From: Simmondsia chinensis
Taxonomy: Eukaryota > Streptophyta > Magnoliopsida > Caryophyllales > Simmondsiaceae
NCBI GenBank assembly: GCA_018398585.1
Contig: JAGTTD010000013.1
Span: 6,854,492 to 6,918,491 of the forward strand
Reading direction: 5' to 3'
DNA: 64,000 bases
The notes beneath the pieces are model-generated. The model was not told where the DNA came from. It saw nothing but the letters and a program-made list of their open reading frames with translations, and ran no database searches. The translations under genes and the position numbers were made by a program. Shown here one piece after another: positions 44,192-55,485 of this stretch (position 1 is its first letter; each line of letters starts with the position of its first letter).

Positions 44192-46225
44192 AGAAGTTTT
44201 TGTGTGTGTGGAAAACAACTGCTTTTAAGTCAAATTTCATGCATCAACTCTAGTACATTCTAGCTATTGGGCAATCGGTCCCTAAGCTATCACAACACCT
44301 GTAATATCAGTGTACTCGGGGGTTGTGAAATGGGAAAGCATCGATCAACTCCCATCAATATAGATGGAGTATAACAAAGTCACGAGAGAGAATAAATCAG
44401 AGAGTGTAAGGTTTTAGATCATTGAAAAACGTTCTTGAAAATATATCTAACCTAAACTTTGATCTGATATTACAATTGATGATGGAAGAATAAATCAAAC
44501 AATAAAAGCAAGAACAATAGATTTATATGGTTCAGCCTTGAATAGCCTATATCCACGATCCCCCCTATCACTAGAGAGCCTAACACGCTCTAGGTCAGGA
44601 GAAGAAAACTTTAAAAAAGGAAACCCTAACACGCTCACTAACGAAAACGGAGGAAAAAAAATGAGAAAGATGAACAGTTGCCAGCGTCAGGGTCCCTTTA
44701 TAAGCAAAGATCAATCCGTGTGCAACTAGAGGTGGCACAATCGTAGCATCCCTTTCATCCAAAATCAACGGCTTAGATTGATTTAAACAAACACAAACAT
44801 GTATGCTGAGATGAGGACACGCATCTAAATCAACAACCGTTGGATCAGTATATGGCACGTCTTAGCGGTAGTAAACAGCTCGGGCAGGGAACAAAGGGTG
44901 GCAGGGTAGCGGATTTCACGGAACGGGCACGAGCAGATATTCTAGGTTAATGCTAGTAAACCCATTTTGAACAATACATTAACCTCAAGGTTCATTGATA
45001 ATTAAGATAAATCCCATTATACTATCCTAGTATCAATACGCTGTGTTAACCATATGTTAACAGAGAGAATAAATTAATTTTCATTTTATGCATTTTTTGT
45101 ATATATGCCTTGTTATAGTAACACACAGGGAGTCAAAACATTAATCCTCTCAAATTGCATCGGTCCAAAGGATATATGATTAGGGAAAAAGTATTTAAAT
45201 TGGGTACAAATCAATACAACGATTTCAAGGCGTGTAGTAAAGTATTATTCTTAAAACATGTTTCATCCTTATCAAAATAGTCTCAAGGATACAATGTAAA
45301 AACGTATGTAAAGGTGATGGATTTTTGGGATAAATAAACAGAATGATATGAGATAACTTATTTTCAAGATTTCATCATTTAAAAATGGAGACAAGCTTTT
45401 ATAAAAATTACATTTCAAAAAAAGACACAAAAACCGAGTCCAAAAATGACCAAATCGCCCCTATATTGAAGCCACGTAGCGACACAAAACTGTATGATGA
45501 AGCTTGTGTCAGCACATAGAGGCTGTGTGGCAACACTTAATCCTATTTTCTGACATTGTGGCTTTCTATTAGGGTGCGTTTGGTTTATCTTTTATCTTTT
45601 TTCATTTTATATGTTTCAATAAGATTTTTTTTTTTTTTTTTAAGATCTGTATCTTTTCAATGAAGTGTTTGGATGTGCAGTGTAGAAAAAAATTTTACAA
45701 AATAAAGTATTTGAATACAAGTTTTAAGAAGAAATTGATATATTACAATAATAAAAATGACTTAATTATATAAATCAACTAATAACGGTAAGAAAAAATC
45801 AAGATAATAGCTAGTCATGATAGTGGAGTGGTAAGTGTAGTGATCTATGGGCATAACAAGCAAAAGTAGGTCATGGTGGCTAAGATTTAATTTTAATAGA
45901 ATCTTTTAAAACATGTTTTTCTAAAATAAGCTGTGAAAAAAATTCAGTTTTACATTTTTTTTTTTTTTTTGCTTAGTTATAAAACAACGTTTTACCTTTC
46001 AATTTAAGCTATAAAACAGATGTAAACAGATTTTCTATCAATTAAACGCAAGTCCAACAATTAACTAGAGCATTTTCACGGCTTAAAACTGTTAAAGAGC
46101 CAAATCAAATGCAGCTTAAATTGTATGTCGACACAAAGCTCCTTCTTATCAAATTCCACTAGTAGCAACGTATCGCCACCCCCACCTTACCAATATTTTA
46201 AAAAAAAAATGTCACGCTTCATTGT
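44192..46225. other. No gene seen; possible decayed LTR
   Basis: 44520-44590 reads ATTTATATGGTTCAGCC and CTATATCCACGATC, the kind of phrase seen in copia LTRs (compare TTACGTGGAAACC in Copia F). No matching partner or coding part was found. The rest is AT-rich with several A/T homopolymers. Confidence 0.45.
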
Positions 46226-46235
46226 CACATGTCAC

Positions 46236-46938
46236 TAGAAATGGCAATTGGACCTGAATCCGTTGGATATCCATCCAACCCGATCCACCTATGATAGATT
46301 TGAATGGTAAAAATGGGTTTTAAATGGATTTGGATTTGAATATTGATAAATGGGTTTTGGGTCAAGTCGAATTTGGATGACATCAAATCTAACCCAAAAC
46401 CGACCCGAAATTATGTTTAGTGTAGAATTAAATTCTAATATTACTAAATTTTGAGTATTTAACATGTCAAACCATATTCCAATAATTTTTTCATTGTGCC
46501 AAGATTTTTGGAGCTCGCTCTAACGCTATAATATTCTTTGTAAAAACCATAATGTAACCAATCTATGTATAAAGATTAGTGGTTAAAATATATTTCAACG
46601 ATTATCTAATATTGTATTATTATTATTATTACAAATATTAAATGAAAATGGTAAAAGGTGTATTAATTTGCCTAATCTAAATATTGGTCTTTAAGGTATT
46701 ATTATTGCATTATTATTGTCATAAATATTAATATTAGATTGTAATATCATAACTTATTCTAGGACTTAAATGTGTTATGAATTTGGGTCGAATATTCGTT
46801 CCACCTGATTGATTTGGAATTTGATTAAGTTTTTATGGAATAGATGAGTTTTTTTTTTTTTTTATTTAATTTAAGTTGGGTCGAATTCTTTTTAATTTGA
46901 ATCTAAATGAAAACAAATCCGATCCATTGCCATCTCCA
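46236..46938. mobile_element. TIR element with ATGGCAAT ends, 8-bp TSD
   Basis: Left end TAGAAATGGCAATTGG, right end reverse complement TGGAGATGGCAATGGATC. The 8 bases CATGTCAC flank both sides (46228-46235, 46939-46946), perfectly. No transposase. Ends and 8-bp duplication fit a non-autonomous hAT element, about 950 bp upstream of the kinase gene. Confidence 0.72.
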
Positions 46939-47042
46939 CATGTCACCTACACTACTCTACCAGCCCAATATAATTTAGCCAATTGTTCACAAACCAAGCT
47001 AAATTACATGAACCGACAACATCAACTGGGCCCCACCTCTAC

Positions 47043-47728
47043 AGATGGAAAATTCAACCCGACATGAAAAATCGGCCTGAAAAACCTATAAACCGACCCA
47101 ACACGAACTGAAAATATGTCGTAAAAAAATGAACACGAAACTGAAATGACCCGACCTGTAATTAACCCGATCCATTCTTTGCCTGACCTAAAAATAACCC
47201 AATACCAATTTAACTTGACTTGACCCACCATTGACCTGAACCAACCCGACCCAAACTAATCTGAACCCAGCCTGAAAGCTAAATTTACCCAAAGTCTTTA
47301 AATTCAATGAGAATTATTAATTGTCAGAAGTATAATTGAACTTCATAACATATTGTTGAGCACATATATTAATAATATAATAAATATATTGGTAAAAATA
47401 TAAATTTTGTGGTATAATTTTTTAAATTTGCAATCAGTCCATACGACCAAGCACTAAATAATAAGATTATAAAAACCTGAAACCTATACAACCTTACCCA
47501 ATATTGATTTGAACCAAAGACCACTCAAAATTAAAGTGACCTGAATCCGAAATAACTTGACCCAGACCCAACCCAACCCAACCCAACCCGAGTACAGGTA
47601 AAACCTGAAAGTGACCCGAGCCTGAATGGGTCAACCCAAGCCCAACCCAACCCGCATTTATTATAAACTCAAAATAACCCAAACCCAAATAAATTCACCA
47701 AAATTCGATCCAAATGAGCTGATTGCTA
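47043..47728. mobile_element. ACCCGA-rich element in the kinase promoter region
   Basis: Dense with AACCCGACCC words and bounded by ACCTCTAC (47035-47042) and ACCTCTGC (47729-47736), 7 of 8 equal. TIRs are weak, so the class is uncertain. It ends about 170 bp before the kinase ATG. Confidence 0.5.
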
Positions 47729-47748
47729 ACCTCTGCCCACCTCCTCTA

Positions 47749-47798
47749 CACGTGGGCCCATTTCCCCTTTACACGAAACTCCCCTTTTTCCCCACGTG
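47749..47798 (+). promoter_or_regulatory. Two G-boxes and a GGGCCCA site upstream of the kinase
   Basis: CACGTG occurs at 47749-47754 and 47793-47798, 95-150 bp before the ATG. GTGGGCCCA at 47752-47760 is a TCP-type site. G-boxes bind bZIP and bHLH factors, which would fit stress or hormone control; this is inference. Confidence 0.55.
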
Positions 47799-47817
47799 CT
47801 CTAATTCACCGCCCCCA

Positions 47818-47827
47818 CTTATATAAT
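47818..47827 (+). promoter_or_regulatory. TATA box of the kinase gene
   Basis: CTTATATAAT about 75 bp before the ATG, with a likely transcription start near 47850. Confidence 0.7.
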
Positions 47828-47896
47828 CCCAAGCCACACACCACTTCCCAAAAGATTACGCAAACCCCCAAAAAAAAAAAAATTTAAAATTCAACT

Positions 47897-48841
47897 ATGG
47901 CGCTCGTGCGAGATCGCCGCTGCCTCAACCTCCGGTTACCCTTACCGGAAACCGGCCAGCGCCGCCTTTCCTTCCCGTTACCCCTCCCTCCCTCCTCCGC
48001 CTCCTCCGCTGCTACAGCCGCCGCCTTGTCGGATTACAAGAAAATAGCCGTTATCGGTCACGGTAACGGCGGCACTGTCTACAAAGTGGAGCATAAAAGA
48101 ACAGCCACCGTTTACGCACTGAAGGTTATCCAAGTGGACTCTGACGTCACCGTTCGCCGCCAGACATTCCGGGAGATGGAGATTCTCCGTCGTACCGGAG
48201 ATTCGCCCGCTGTAGTAAAATGCCACGGAATCTTCGAGAAGCCTGACGGGGACATCGCGATTCTGATGGAGTATATGAATCTGGGTACTCTAGATTCGTT
48301 GTTAAAAAATCAGGGGACTTTTTCGGAAGCTTTATTGGCTCACGTGGCAGTGCACGTACTCAACGGTCTAAAATTCTTACATTCGCATAAGATTGTACAT
48401 AGAGATATAAAACCTTCAAATTTATTGGTGAATGATAAATTTGAAGTGAAAATTGCGGATTTTGGGGTGAGTCGGATCATGACCCGGACACTTGACCCGT
48501 GTAATTCTTATGTGGGTACTTGTGCTTATATGAGTCCGGAAAGGTTTGACCCGGATACTTACGGGTCGAACTATGATGGGTATGCGGGTGATATATGGAG
48601 CTTGGGGTTGACGTTGATGGAGTTGTATTTGGGTTACTTTCCGTTTTTGAATCCGGGTCAGCGACCTGATTGGGCGACGTTGATGTGCGCAATTTGTTTT
48701 GGAGATCCGCCCCAGTTGCAGTCGGGTAGTGCATCGGAGGAGTTTAGGAGTTTTGTGAAGTGTTGCTTGCAGAAGGAGAGTAGTAAAAGGTGGAGTGCTG
48801 CCAAGTTGTTGACTCATCCTTTTGTTTGTAATAGGAGTTGA
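47897..48841 (+). CDS. MKK9-like: MAP kinase kinase, MKK7/MKK9 type, intronless
   Basis: 314 residues, single exon, complete. It phosphorylates MAP kinases on Thr and Tyr of their activation loop, in stress and ethylene or defence cascades in plants. Seen: N-terminal MAPK docking motif RRCLNLRLPLP (residues 7-17), P-loop GHGNGGTV (54-61), ATP lysine K76 in ALKVI, IVHRDIKPSNLL with catalytic D170, DFG 188-190, activation-loop phosphorylation pair T198 and S204 (plant S/T-x5-S/T pattern), SPE 213-215 and GDIWSLGLTLMELYLG for subdomain IX. Length, lack of introns and the MALVRxRRxLNLRLPLP start are as in Arabidopsis MKK7/8/9. Nothing is missing. Two TIR-type elements sit in its 5' flank, and parts of that flank recur near 59500 and 63030. 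Confidence 0.97.
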   Translation: MALVRDRRCLNLRLPLPETGQRRLSFPLPLPPSSASSAATAAALSDYKKIAVIGHGNGGTVYKVEHKRTATVYALKVIQVDSDVTVRRQTFREMEILRRTGDSPAVVKCHGIFEKPDGDIAILMEYMNLGTLDSLLKNQGTFSEALLAHVAVHVLNGLKFLHSHKIVHRDIKPSNLLVNDKFEVKIADFGVSRIMTRTLDPCNSYVGTCAYMSPERFDPDTYGSNYDGYAGDIWSLGLTLMELYLGYFPFLNPGQRPDWATLMCAICFGDPPQLQSGSASEEFRSFVKCCLQKESSKRWSAAKLLTHPFVCNRS

Positions 48842-50500
48842 TGGGTTAAGGATGTTCGGTTTGGTGTACTGGTTTGGCTACTCATTGTCTGAGCACGAGG
48901 TGTCAAGTTCGGAACTCGTCTCTCCCCATCTTGTATCCCACTAACTTCTAGAGGAGGGGGGTTGATAGGGGATGTTTCGATTTATTAACTTTGCATTGGC
49001 TTAACGGATAAGGTATCTGGATTGAAACACGCAATTCATAAAGCGTAAAATTTGCTGCTCAAATATGATTGCTGGGTGCTGATATTTTTCTTAGAGGTCA
49101 CCTAGTTGGCTCCCATTTTCCCTATTACATGTAAAGAAACTTCTGATCAAACAATACGTGTAATCTGAGATTATCTAAGTTGCGTAAGCATATACGTATT
49201 CATTGTATTTAGGGTGGGAAGTGTCATTTTCATGAGAGGTGATAAGTTAAAAGTTGATGTGTACATTAAAGTAGAGAGCCAATATTATGAAATGAATGGG
49301 AGGCCCACTTGATGGTTAAGTTTTTTTGTTGCACTATCGGCAGCCATCCCACTTGTTCTACTTAATAGTGCGACATTGATTAATGCAACCAAAAGCTAAA
49401 AATATCAACAATGGTAACAATGAGTAATTGAAGAGTTGAACGTGACATAACTTGGTATTACCCAAAAAAAAACAAAAAAAAAAGACAAGAAATAAGTAAA
49501 TAAAATGAATAGATCAATGAAAACATGTAATATGATATAACCTTAATATTGGTATAAACTTCATATGAATTATTCTATCTGAGTAACTGTAATTAACTGA
49601 TATAGTTACTATATTTTGTCATGTTTTAAAGCAATAATGAAACTGAAATCATTAACTTATTGACATGACATTATTCAGCAGGGTGTGTTTGCCATACTTT
49701 AATACTTTAATAAATGTAAAATTAAGAAAAAAAAAAAAAAAACTTTTCTTTTATTTCTCTATTGGTTAAAAATTAACCATTTAAGAGTATCTTCATACTG
49801 GAATCTTTAATTTTAGTAATGAGATTTCATAAATTGATACTCAAGTGGTGCTTGCTTAATGAAATGAATGGTCACCTGTTGCATTTCACCCAAAATATCT
49901 TCTTTTTTTCAAAACGGCTAATTAGTTTGGTCGAGTGAGCAGTCATGTAAATCTGATCATTCAATTTTTGAAGTTAATCAATTAAATTAACTATTTCTTG
50001 ACACTGTCTTAAAATAGGTTCAAATGCATCAAATCTTATATTATGGCAATTTTATTTATTTATTTATTATTATTATTTTTTTATTCAGTTATGATAACTT
50101 TACTGGGTCATCATTTTTCATACTGGTGGTTGTCAATCGGTAAACTTGCGACTAGTAAAATAACTTCAATGCACTTTGTGTTGAGTTTTAGGTCATTTGC
50201 ATATGATCACTAGGCTCTCTTCGTCTTTGTTTAGTCACGTCACACATGTCAAAATGGATCCTACTATATTTCCCCACGACAAGATCATTGTTGTGATAAT
50301 TTGTCCTTAAATGATCTAAATATTTTATGGAATTACTAATATTATGTCTCGTATTAAGTGTAATAGACCAAAAGATGTAAAACACTTTATTTTGTTGGTA
50401 TTGTGTACAAAACGCTGTGTCTAGGCAAGGGTGCAAACGTTTTTGTACTGAGTGGCAAAAATTGCAAAAGTATTGAAGTCCAAGATTATTTCTGTTTTGT
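48842..50500. other. 3' flank of the kinase gene, no further gene seen
   Basis: AT-rich with several poly-A/T runs (49470, 49727, 50040). Frames of up to 109 codons (minus, 50188-50517) match nothing I recognise and lie in low-complexity DNA. Confidence 0.55.
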
Positions 50501-50773
50501 TTTTTGAAAATCTGCACTTGGAGACAATTACGTTTTCGCCTTTGCCCATTGCCTTTAATTACTTGCCTTGCCCTTGTCCTTCCTACCCGTAGTTGAATCG
50601 TGTCCTAGAAGCTTTGTTGCTTCCATATCTTCATCCTTTGAGATTGGCTGGAACGTGCGCCACTTCCTTAACGACTTAGATTGTATTGTTTGGGGTAAAT
50701 CCTGATAGTTGATAACAATGATAATGAAGGGCACCGATGGCGCCACGCATGCGTTGACACGGATCGCTACCAG

Positions 50774-50786
50774 GGGGTATATAAAG
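50774..50786 (+). promoter_or_regulatory. Candidate TATA box upstream of Copia E
   Basis: GGGTATATAAAGG on the plus strand, about 400 bp before recognisable Copia E gag. 50500-51170 may be the decayed 5' LTR and leader of Copia E, but a second LTR was not found to confirm it. A 25-base T run lies near 51028. Confidence 0.4.
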
Positions 50787-51177
50787 GGTGGTTTTTTTTA
50801 TTGAATCTCTAATTTCGCTCATACTCTTCTTTGGTTTTCTAGGTTTCTGCCTCCTCTTCCCTCGTGGCGTCTCTATGGGTGTTTCAAACATAAGTGAGAC
50901 TTGCCATTCACCTTCATTGTAGTTATTTGATCCTTTAATGGCTTCTTTGTAAGGTTAACTCTTTGATTCTTGTTTTATATTTGAGGTTTCCACCTTAGAA
51001 GCCTAGGATCTTGATGTATATTTGATTTTTTTTTTTTTTTTTTTTTTTTTTGCTTGGATCTTGGTTTGTAACACTTAAACTTGATTATTAGCGAAGAGAC
51101 TTCTCTAGAAAAAGAGAGTTGTAGACTAGGACATCGTTTTGAGGTACCAAACCACATAAATATCGTGGATTCTTGTT

Positions 51178-53286
51178 TTGGTTGTTGATTCTTTCATATT
51201 TATCTTTGCTTTGCTGTCAACTAAACTCAGCTTTACTATTGCTGGAACTGCAGTTTTAATCCTAGACAAGCAACATGCTCACTTAACTAAAAAAGATAAA
51301 CTTGAGATTGAGCACAAGGCCTTTGCATCTCTACTTCTTAGCCTAGATAACTCAGTCCTTTCCCAACTTAGTTTAGAAATGACTGTAGCCAAGATCTAGG
51401 CCAAGTTAGAAGAGATCTACAAGTCACAGTCATTGTCCAACCAAATGCTGTATATGGAAAACTTCTTTACATTTAAAATGAATGAGTCTAAACCCTTAGA
51501 AGAATCTATGGACAAATTTAATAGAATCTATCAGGATTTGACAAATGCTCAATTAACAATTGATGATGAGGTTAAGGCAGTTGTCTAGTTATGTTCTTTG
51601 CCTAAGTACTTTAGGTCTTTTAAGGACACATGAGGTATGGACAACAAATTATAGCCTTGAAGGACGTCACCAAGTTCCTAAGAGGGATGGTAAGTATCCC
51701 CCAAATAGTAATAGTTGAGAGAGCCTATATGTTAGGGGAAGGACAAAGACTCGTGGCAATAATAATAAATATTAGAAAACAAACAAAAGTGAGAATAGGT
51801 CTTCATCTAAAGGAAGAAAGGACGACAACAAAGTCAGATGTTATGAATGTGAAAAACTTGGACATATTAAAAGATATTACTCTGATTACTAGAACAAAAA
51901 CAACAGTACTGCTGATAATACTGTTTACTCTGATGGATATGATTCTGCTGCTGTGTTAGTTGTTTCAGCAGACTTAATCACATATGAATGAGTATTGGAC
52001 TTAGGCTTCTACATGACATTTGATAAATCCTTTTTCTGTAAATACAAAACAATAAAATGCAGGGAAGGTCTTACTAGGTAAAAATCATGGATGCAAGGTG
52101 ATAGGAATTGGTAAGTTAGAATAAGGGGTCAAGTGGTGTTGACTTTACCCTAAAGAGAGTTAGGCATGTGCCTAAACTTAAAAGGAACTTGATTTTATTT
52201 GAAAAATTAGACCCGGCTAGGATGACCTTAAAAGCTAGTCAAGGGGCCTGAAGGGTTCCCTTGTTGTACTTAGTGGGGAGGTCAAGAATGATCTGTGTGT
52301 TCTTAAAGTCGATGTTGTTCCTGTCGAATCTTTTGTTGCTAAAACTAAGAGAACTAACTCAACCAATCTTTGGCATAAGAGGCTAGGATGGATATATATA
52401 TATATATATATATATATCTCTAAGAGGGGTCTGATTGAACTCAATAAGCAAGGACTATTAAAGGAGAGTAATGTCTATATTTGGCAAACATTACAAAATG
52501 GATTTTAAGACTCTAGTGCATCTTACTAAGTCTCATGTTGATTATAATCACTCTGATATGTGGGGACCTGCACGGGTACCAATATTAGGTGGAGCCTTTT
52601 ATTTTATTTGAAAAAGGTTTGTGTATACTTGTTTAAAAGTAAGGATGAATATTTGAAGCTTTTGTTTAATGGAAGAACCTTATTGAAAATCAAGTTGGCA
52701 GAAACATTAAAGTACCTGAAATTTGTGAATACTGAATTTGATAATTTGTATGCCCAAAATGGGACTAACAGACATAATATTGTTAGAAAAACTCCTCAAC
52801 AGAATGGCTTAGCTGAGAGAATGAATCGTACTTTGTTGGATAGAAATAGGTGCATGTAATTTGCATAAGGACTTAACAAGAATTTTTGGAGGGAAGCTAT
52901 AAAAACATCTTGTTACTTGATTAATGGGACCCAATCTTCTACCATTAACTTTAAGACTCCTGAGGAAAAATGGTCTGGATAACCTGGTGATTATTCTGGT
53001 TTAACGGTGTTTGGGTGTGCTGCTTATGCACATCAATAAGAAGGAAAACTTAAACCTATGGATGTAAAAGATGTTTTCCTTGGGTATTCAGATGGTATGA
53101 AGGGTTATCGTGTGGGGGTTAAGAATGGTAATAGAACAAAAATCAATATTAGTAAGGATGTCATCTTTAAATAGGAAGAAATGCCTTATTTGAACACGGC
53201 TATGACTATTGATAGTGCAATCACATCCTCTAGTCCTAGGAAATTTGATTCTGACTTTTATGAGTTTGAAATTAACCCCTTGAACC
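51178..53286 (+). pseudogene. Copia E, part 1: gag, protease, integrase
   Basis: Gag: AHLTKKDKLEIEHKAFASLL, then SMDKFNRIYQDLTNAQLTID at about 51510. The knuckle and protease region (51830-52050) is degenerate. Pre-integrase at about 52370-52470 (KRLGW ... GLIELNKQGLLKES) is interrupted by a TA repeat. Integrase: HSDMWGPARVPILGG at about 52550 and RKTPQQNGLAERMNRTLLDR at 52785-52845. Many stops. It continues at 53747. Confidence 0.82.
52392..52417. repeat. (TA)n microsatellite inside Copia E
   Basis: A run of about 12 TA units in the pre-integrase codons. It reads Ile-Tyr repeats and does not break the frame. Confidence 0.85.
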
Positions 53287-53738
53287 TAGGGGTGCATTTG
53301 AGCCAAGCTGAGCCCGAGCCTTCCAGGCTCGAGACTTGGCTTGTTTACATTAAGTTCGGCTCGGGCTCGGCCTAAAACTCATCGAGCTCGAAAAGTTAAA
53401 GCTCAAGTTCGGCTCAGCTCGATCTAAGCTTGGCAAGCTAGAATTAAACTTGCAATATTTTAGCTCATTTAAGCTCAATCTAGGCTCATTTGGGCTCATT
53501 TAAGTTCGGGCTCGCTCATTTAGGCTCAAATTTGGCTTTATTAGTCATATTTAATCAAAAATATTATATTAAAAAAAACCCATTTAGGCTCGCGAGCTTT
53601 CGAGCCCGAGCTTCACTAGGCTCGGGCTTGGCTCGATAAGCTAAACGAGCCGGCTCAGCTCGGCTCGAGCTCGAAGCGGGCCGAGCCTTTCGAGCTTATG
53701 ATGCCCTCGCTAGCCAGCTCGACTCATTTACACCCCTG
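53287..53738. mobile_element. GAGCTCG-rich TIR element (hAT-like) in Copia E
   Basis: 452 bp. Ends TAGGGGTGCATTTGAGCC and, reverse complemented, CAGGGGTGTAAATGAGTC. Duplications CTTGAACC (53279-53286) and CCTAAACC (53739-53746), 6 of 8 equal. The interior is made of GGCTCG/CGAGCC words on both strands and can fold back extensively. It splits integrase from RT of Copia E. Confidence 0.75.
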
Positions 53739-53746
53739 CCTAAACC

Positions 53747-54686
53747 TATATATCGTGAAAACCAAAACGTTGTGATTGAACATGAGGGCGATAATAGTGC
53801 TGATGGGAGCATTGAATCTCAGGAAGAAATAGTCTGTAATAACCTAACCAACTATCAATTAGCGAGAGATAGGGAGAGAAGAGAAATTATGGCACCAGAT
53901 AGATTTGGCTATACTAATTGCATTGCTTATGCCTTGAATACAGCCTTAGAATATGTGAAATCAGAACCTCTCACCTATAATGATGCTATAACTGGAAGTT
54001 CCTCTAAGCAGCCTCTCAAAGCTATGACAGAGGAAATGGAGAGTCTTAAAAGGAATAAAATCTGAGTTTTAGTTCCTAGGCCCTTAGGTAGAAAGTTAGT
54101 TGGGTCAAAATGGATTTTTAAGATCACAACACCTGCTACACCATATGGACAGTCTAAGTATAAAAGCCAAATTAGTTCTAAGGGCTTTTCCCAAAAGAAA
54201 AGGGTGGACTATAATGAAATCTTTTTACCGGTTGTTAAACATACCGCAATAAGAATTTTAATGGCTTTGATAGCCAAGTTTGATATGCATTTGAAACAAA
54301 TGAATATAACAACTGCCTTTTTATGTAGAGAACTTGAAGAAGAAAATTTTAAGGTCCAACTTGAGGGTTTTTCTAGGGGAAAAAAAATCATGTGTGTCTA
54401 TTAAAGAAGTCTTTGTAAGGCTTAAAACAATTCCCTTGACAGTGGTACAAAATATTTGATCAGTTTATGATGGATAGGGGCTTTAATAGATCAATTCATG
54501 ATAATTGCTTACTTTAAGCATTCTGATATTGATGAAGCTCTATTTTTGCTGATTTATGTTGATGACATGCTCTTAGCTAGTAAATATGTGGATCATATTA
54601 ATGAGTTAAAGCTAATGCCTAGTATTTCTTTTGATACGAAAGATCATGGTAAAGCTAAGAAAATTCTTGGCATGGAAATCAATAGG
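53747..54686 (+). pseudogene. Copia E, part 2: reverse transcriptase
   Basis: DNAITGSSSKQPLKAMTEEM-type lead-in at about 53970, then SKWIFKI, KRVDYNEIFLPVVKHTAIRI, NITTAFLCRELEEE and the catalytic LIYVDDMLLASKY at about 54552, then DTKDHGKAKKILGMEINR, where Copia D interrupts it. Several frames and stops. Confidence 0.85.
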
Positions 54687-55284
54687 TGTAAGGAAAAATA
54701 TTGAACAGATTTGATATACTCTTATATCAATTTGTTAGAAATCTAGACAAATCTCATATGCTATGATACCAATTTGTAAAGGAAGTAATATCTTCCTAAT
54801 GCAGAACTTAACACCCCAAGAACGGGATTCGATTCAAATACTATAACACACAAGAGGAGTAAATAACATGATAAAAGAAAATAAATGAAGAACATAGACA
54901 TTTACATGGAAAACCCCTCTTCAATCGAGAAGAAAAAAACCACGGGCGGAGATGAAGATTCTTTATTGATCACAAATAATAGAAGAATTACAATATCACT
55001 TCCTCTCAACTCTCTCTTAATGATGACGGTGTCTCTCTTTGCTTTGGATACCTAAAACAGAAGCCCTCATGGCATATTTATACTAAGCAAATTAGGTCAC
55101 GTGTATGTAGGCTCCCTATCGATCGGCCCTTCTTGATCAATCGGCTCCCTGATTGATCGGCGGAGTCTCTGCTGCTCCCATGCTCTAGCATTGCGCCCAA
55201 TCGACCGGACATTCCCCCGATCGACCAGCTTGCTCACGGCAAGACTTATAACTAAATTACATAAATTTGAGGCATATCCTAACA
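54687..55284 (-). repeat. Copia D 3' LTR
   Basis: 598 bp, aligns to 57200-57764. It includes the ATTTACATGGAAAACCCCTC phrase and CGATCGG-type words (55118-55243) upstream of the TATA-like TATAAATATGCC (minus, near 55085). Confidence 0.9.
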
Positions 55285-55485
55285 AATCTCCACCTTGACT
55301 CAAATTTACACATAAAAGAATTTTCTCCGCCTTCTCCACAAAACACCCCACACGGAGTTATATCAACAAAATAGAAAACCTAATACAGTTCGAGCGATGC
55401 TTGAATTTTCTGCTAGGTAGCACTTTATTTGTGAGGTTATTAGCAAAGCCAATCTTCTTCTTTTCTGAATTAGCCCTTGACACAG

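Noticed and set aside
48422..48817. Minus-strand frame of 131 codons
   Set aside because: Shadow of the intact kinase gene.
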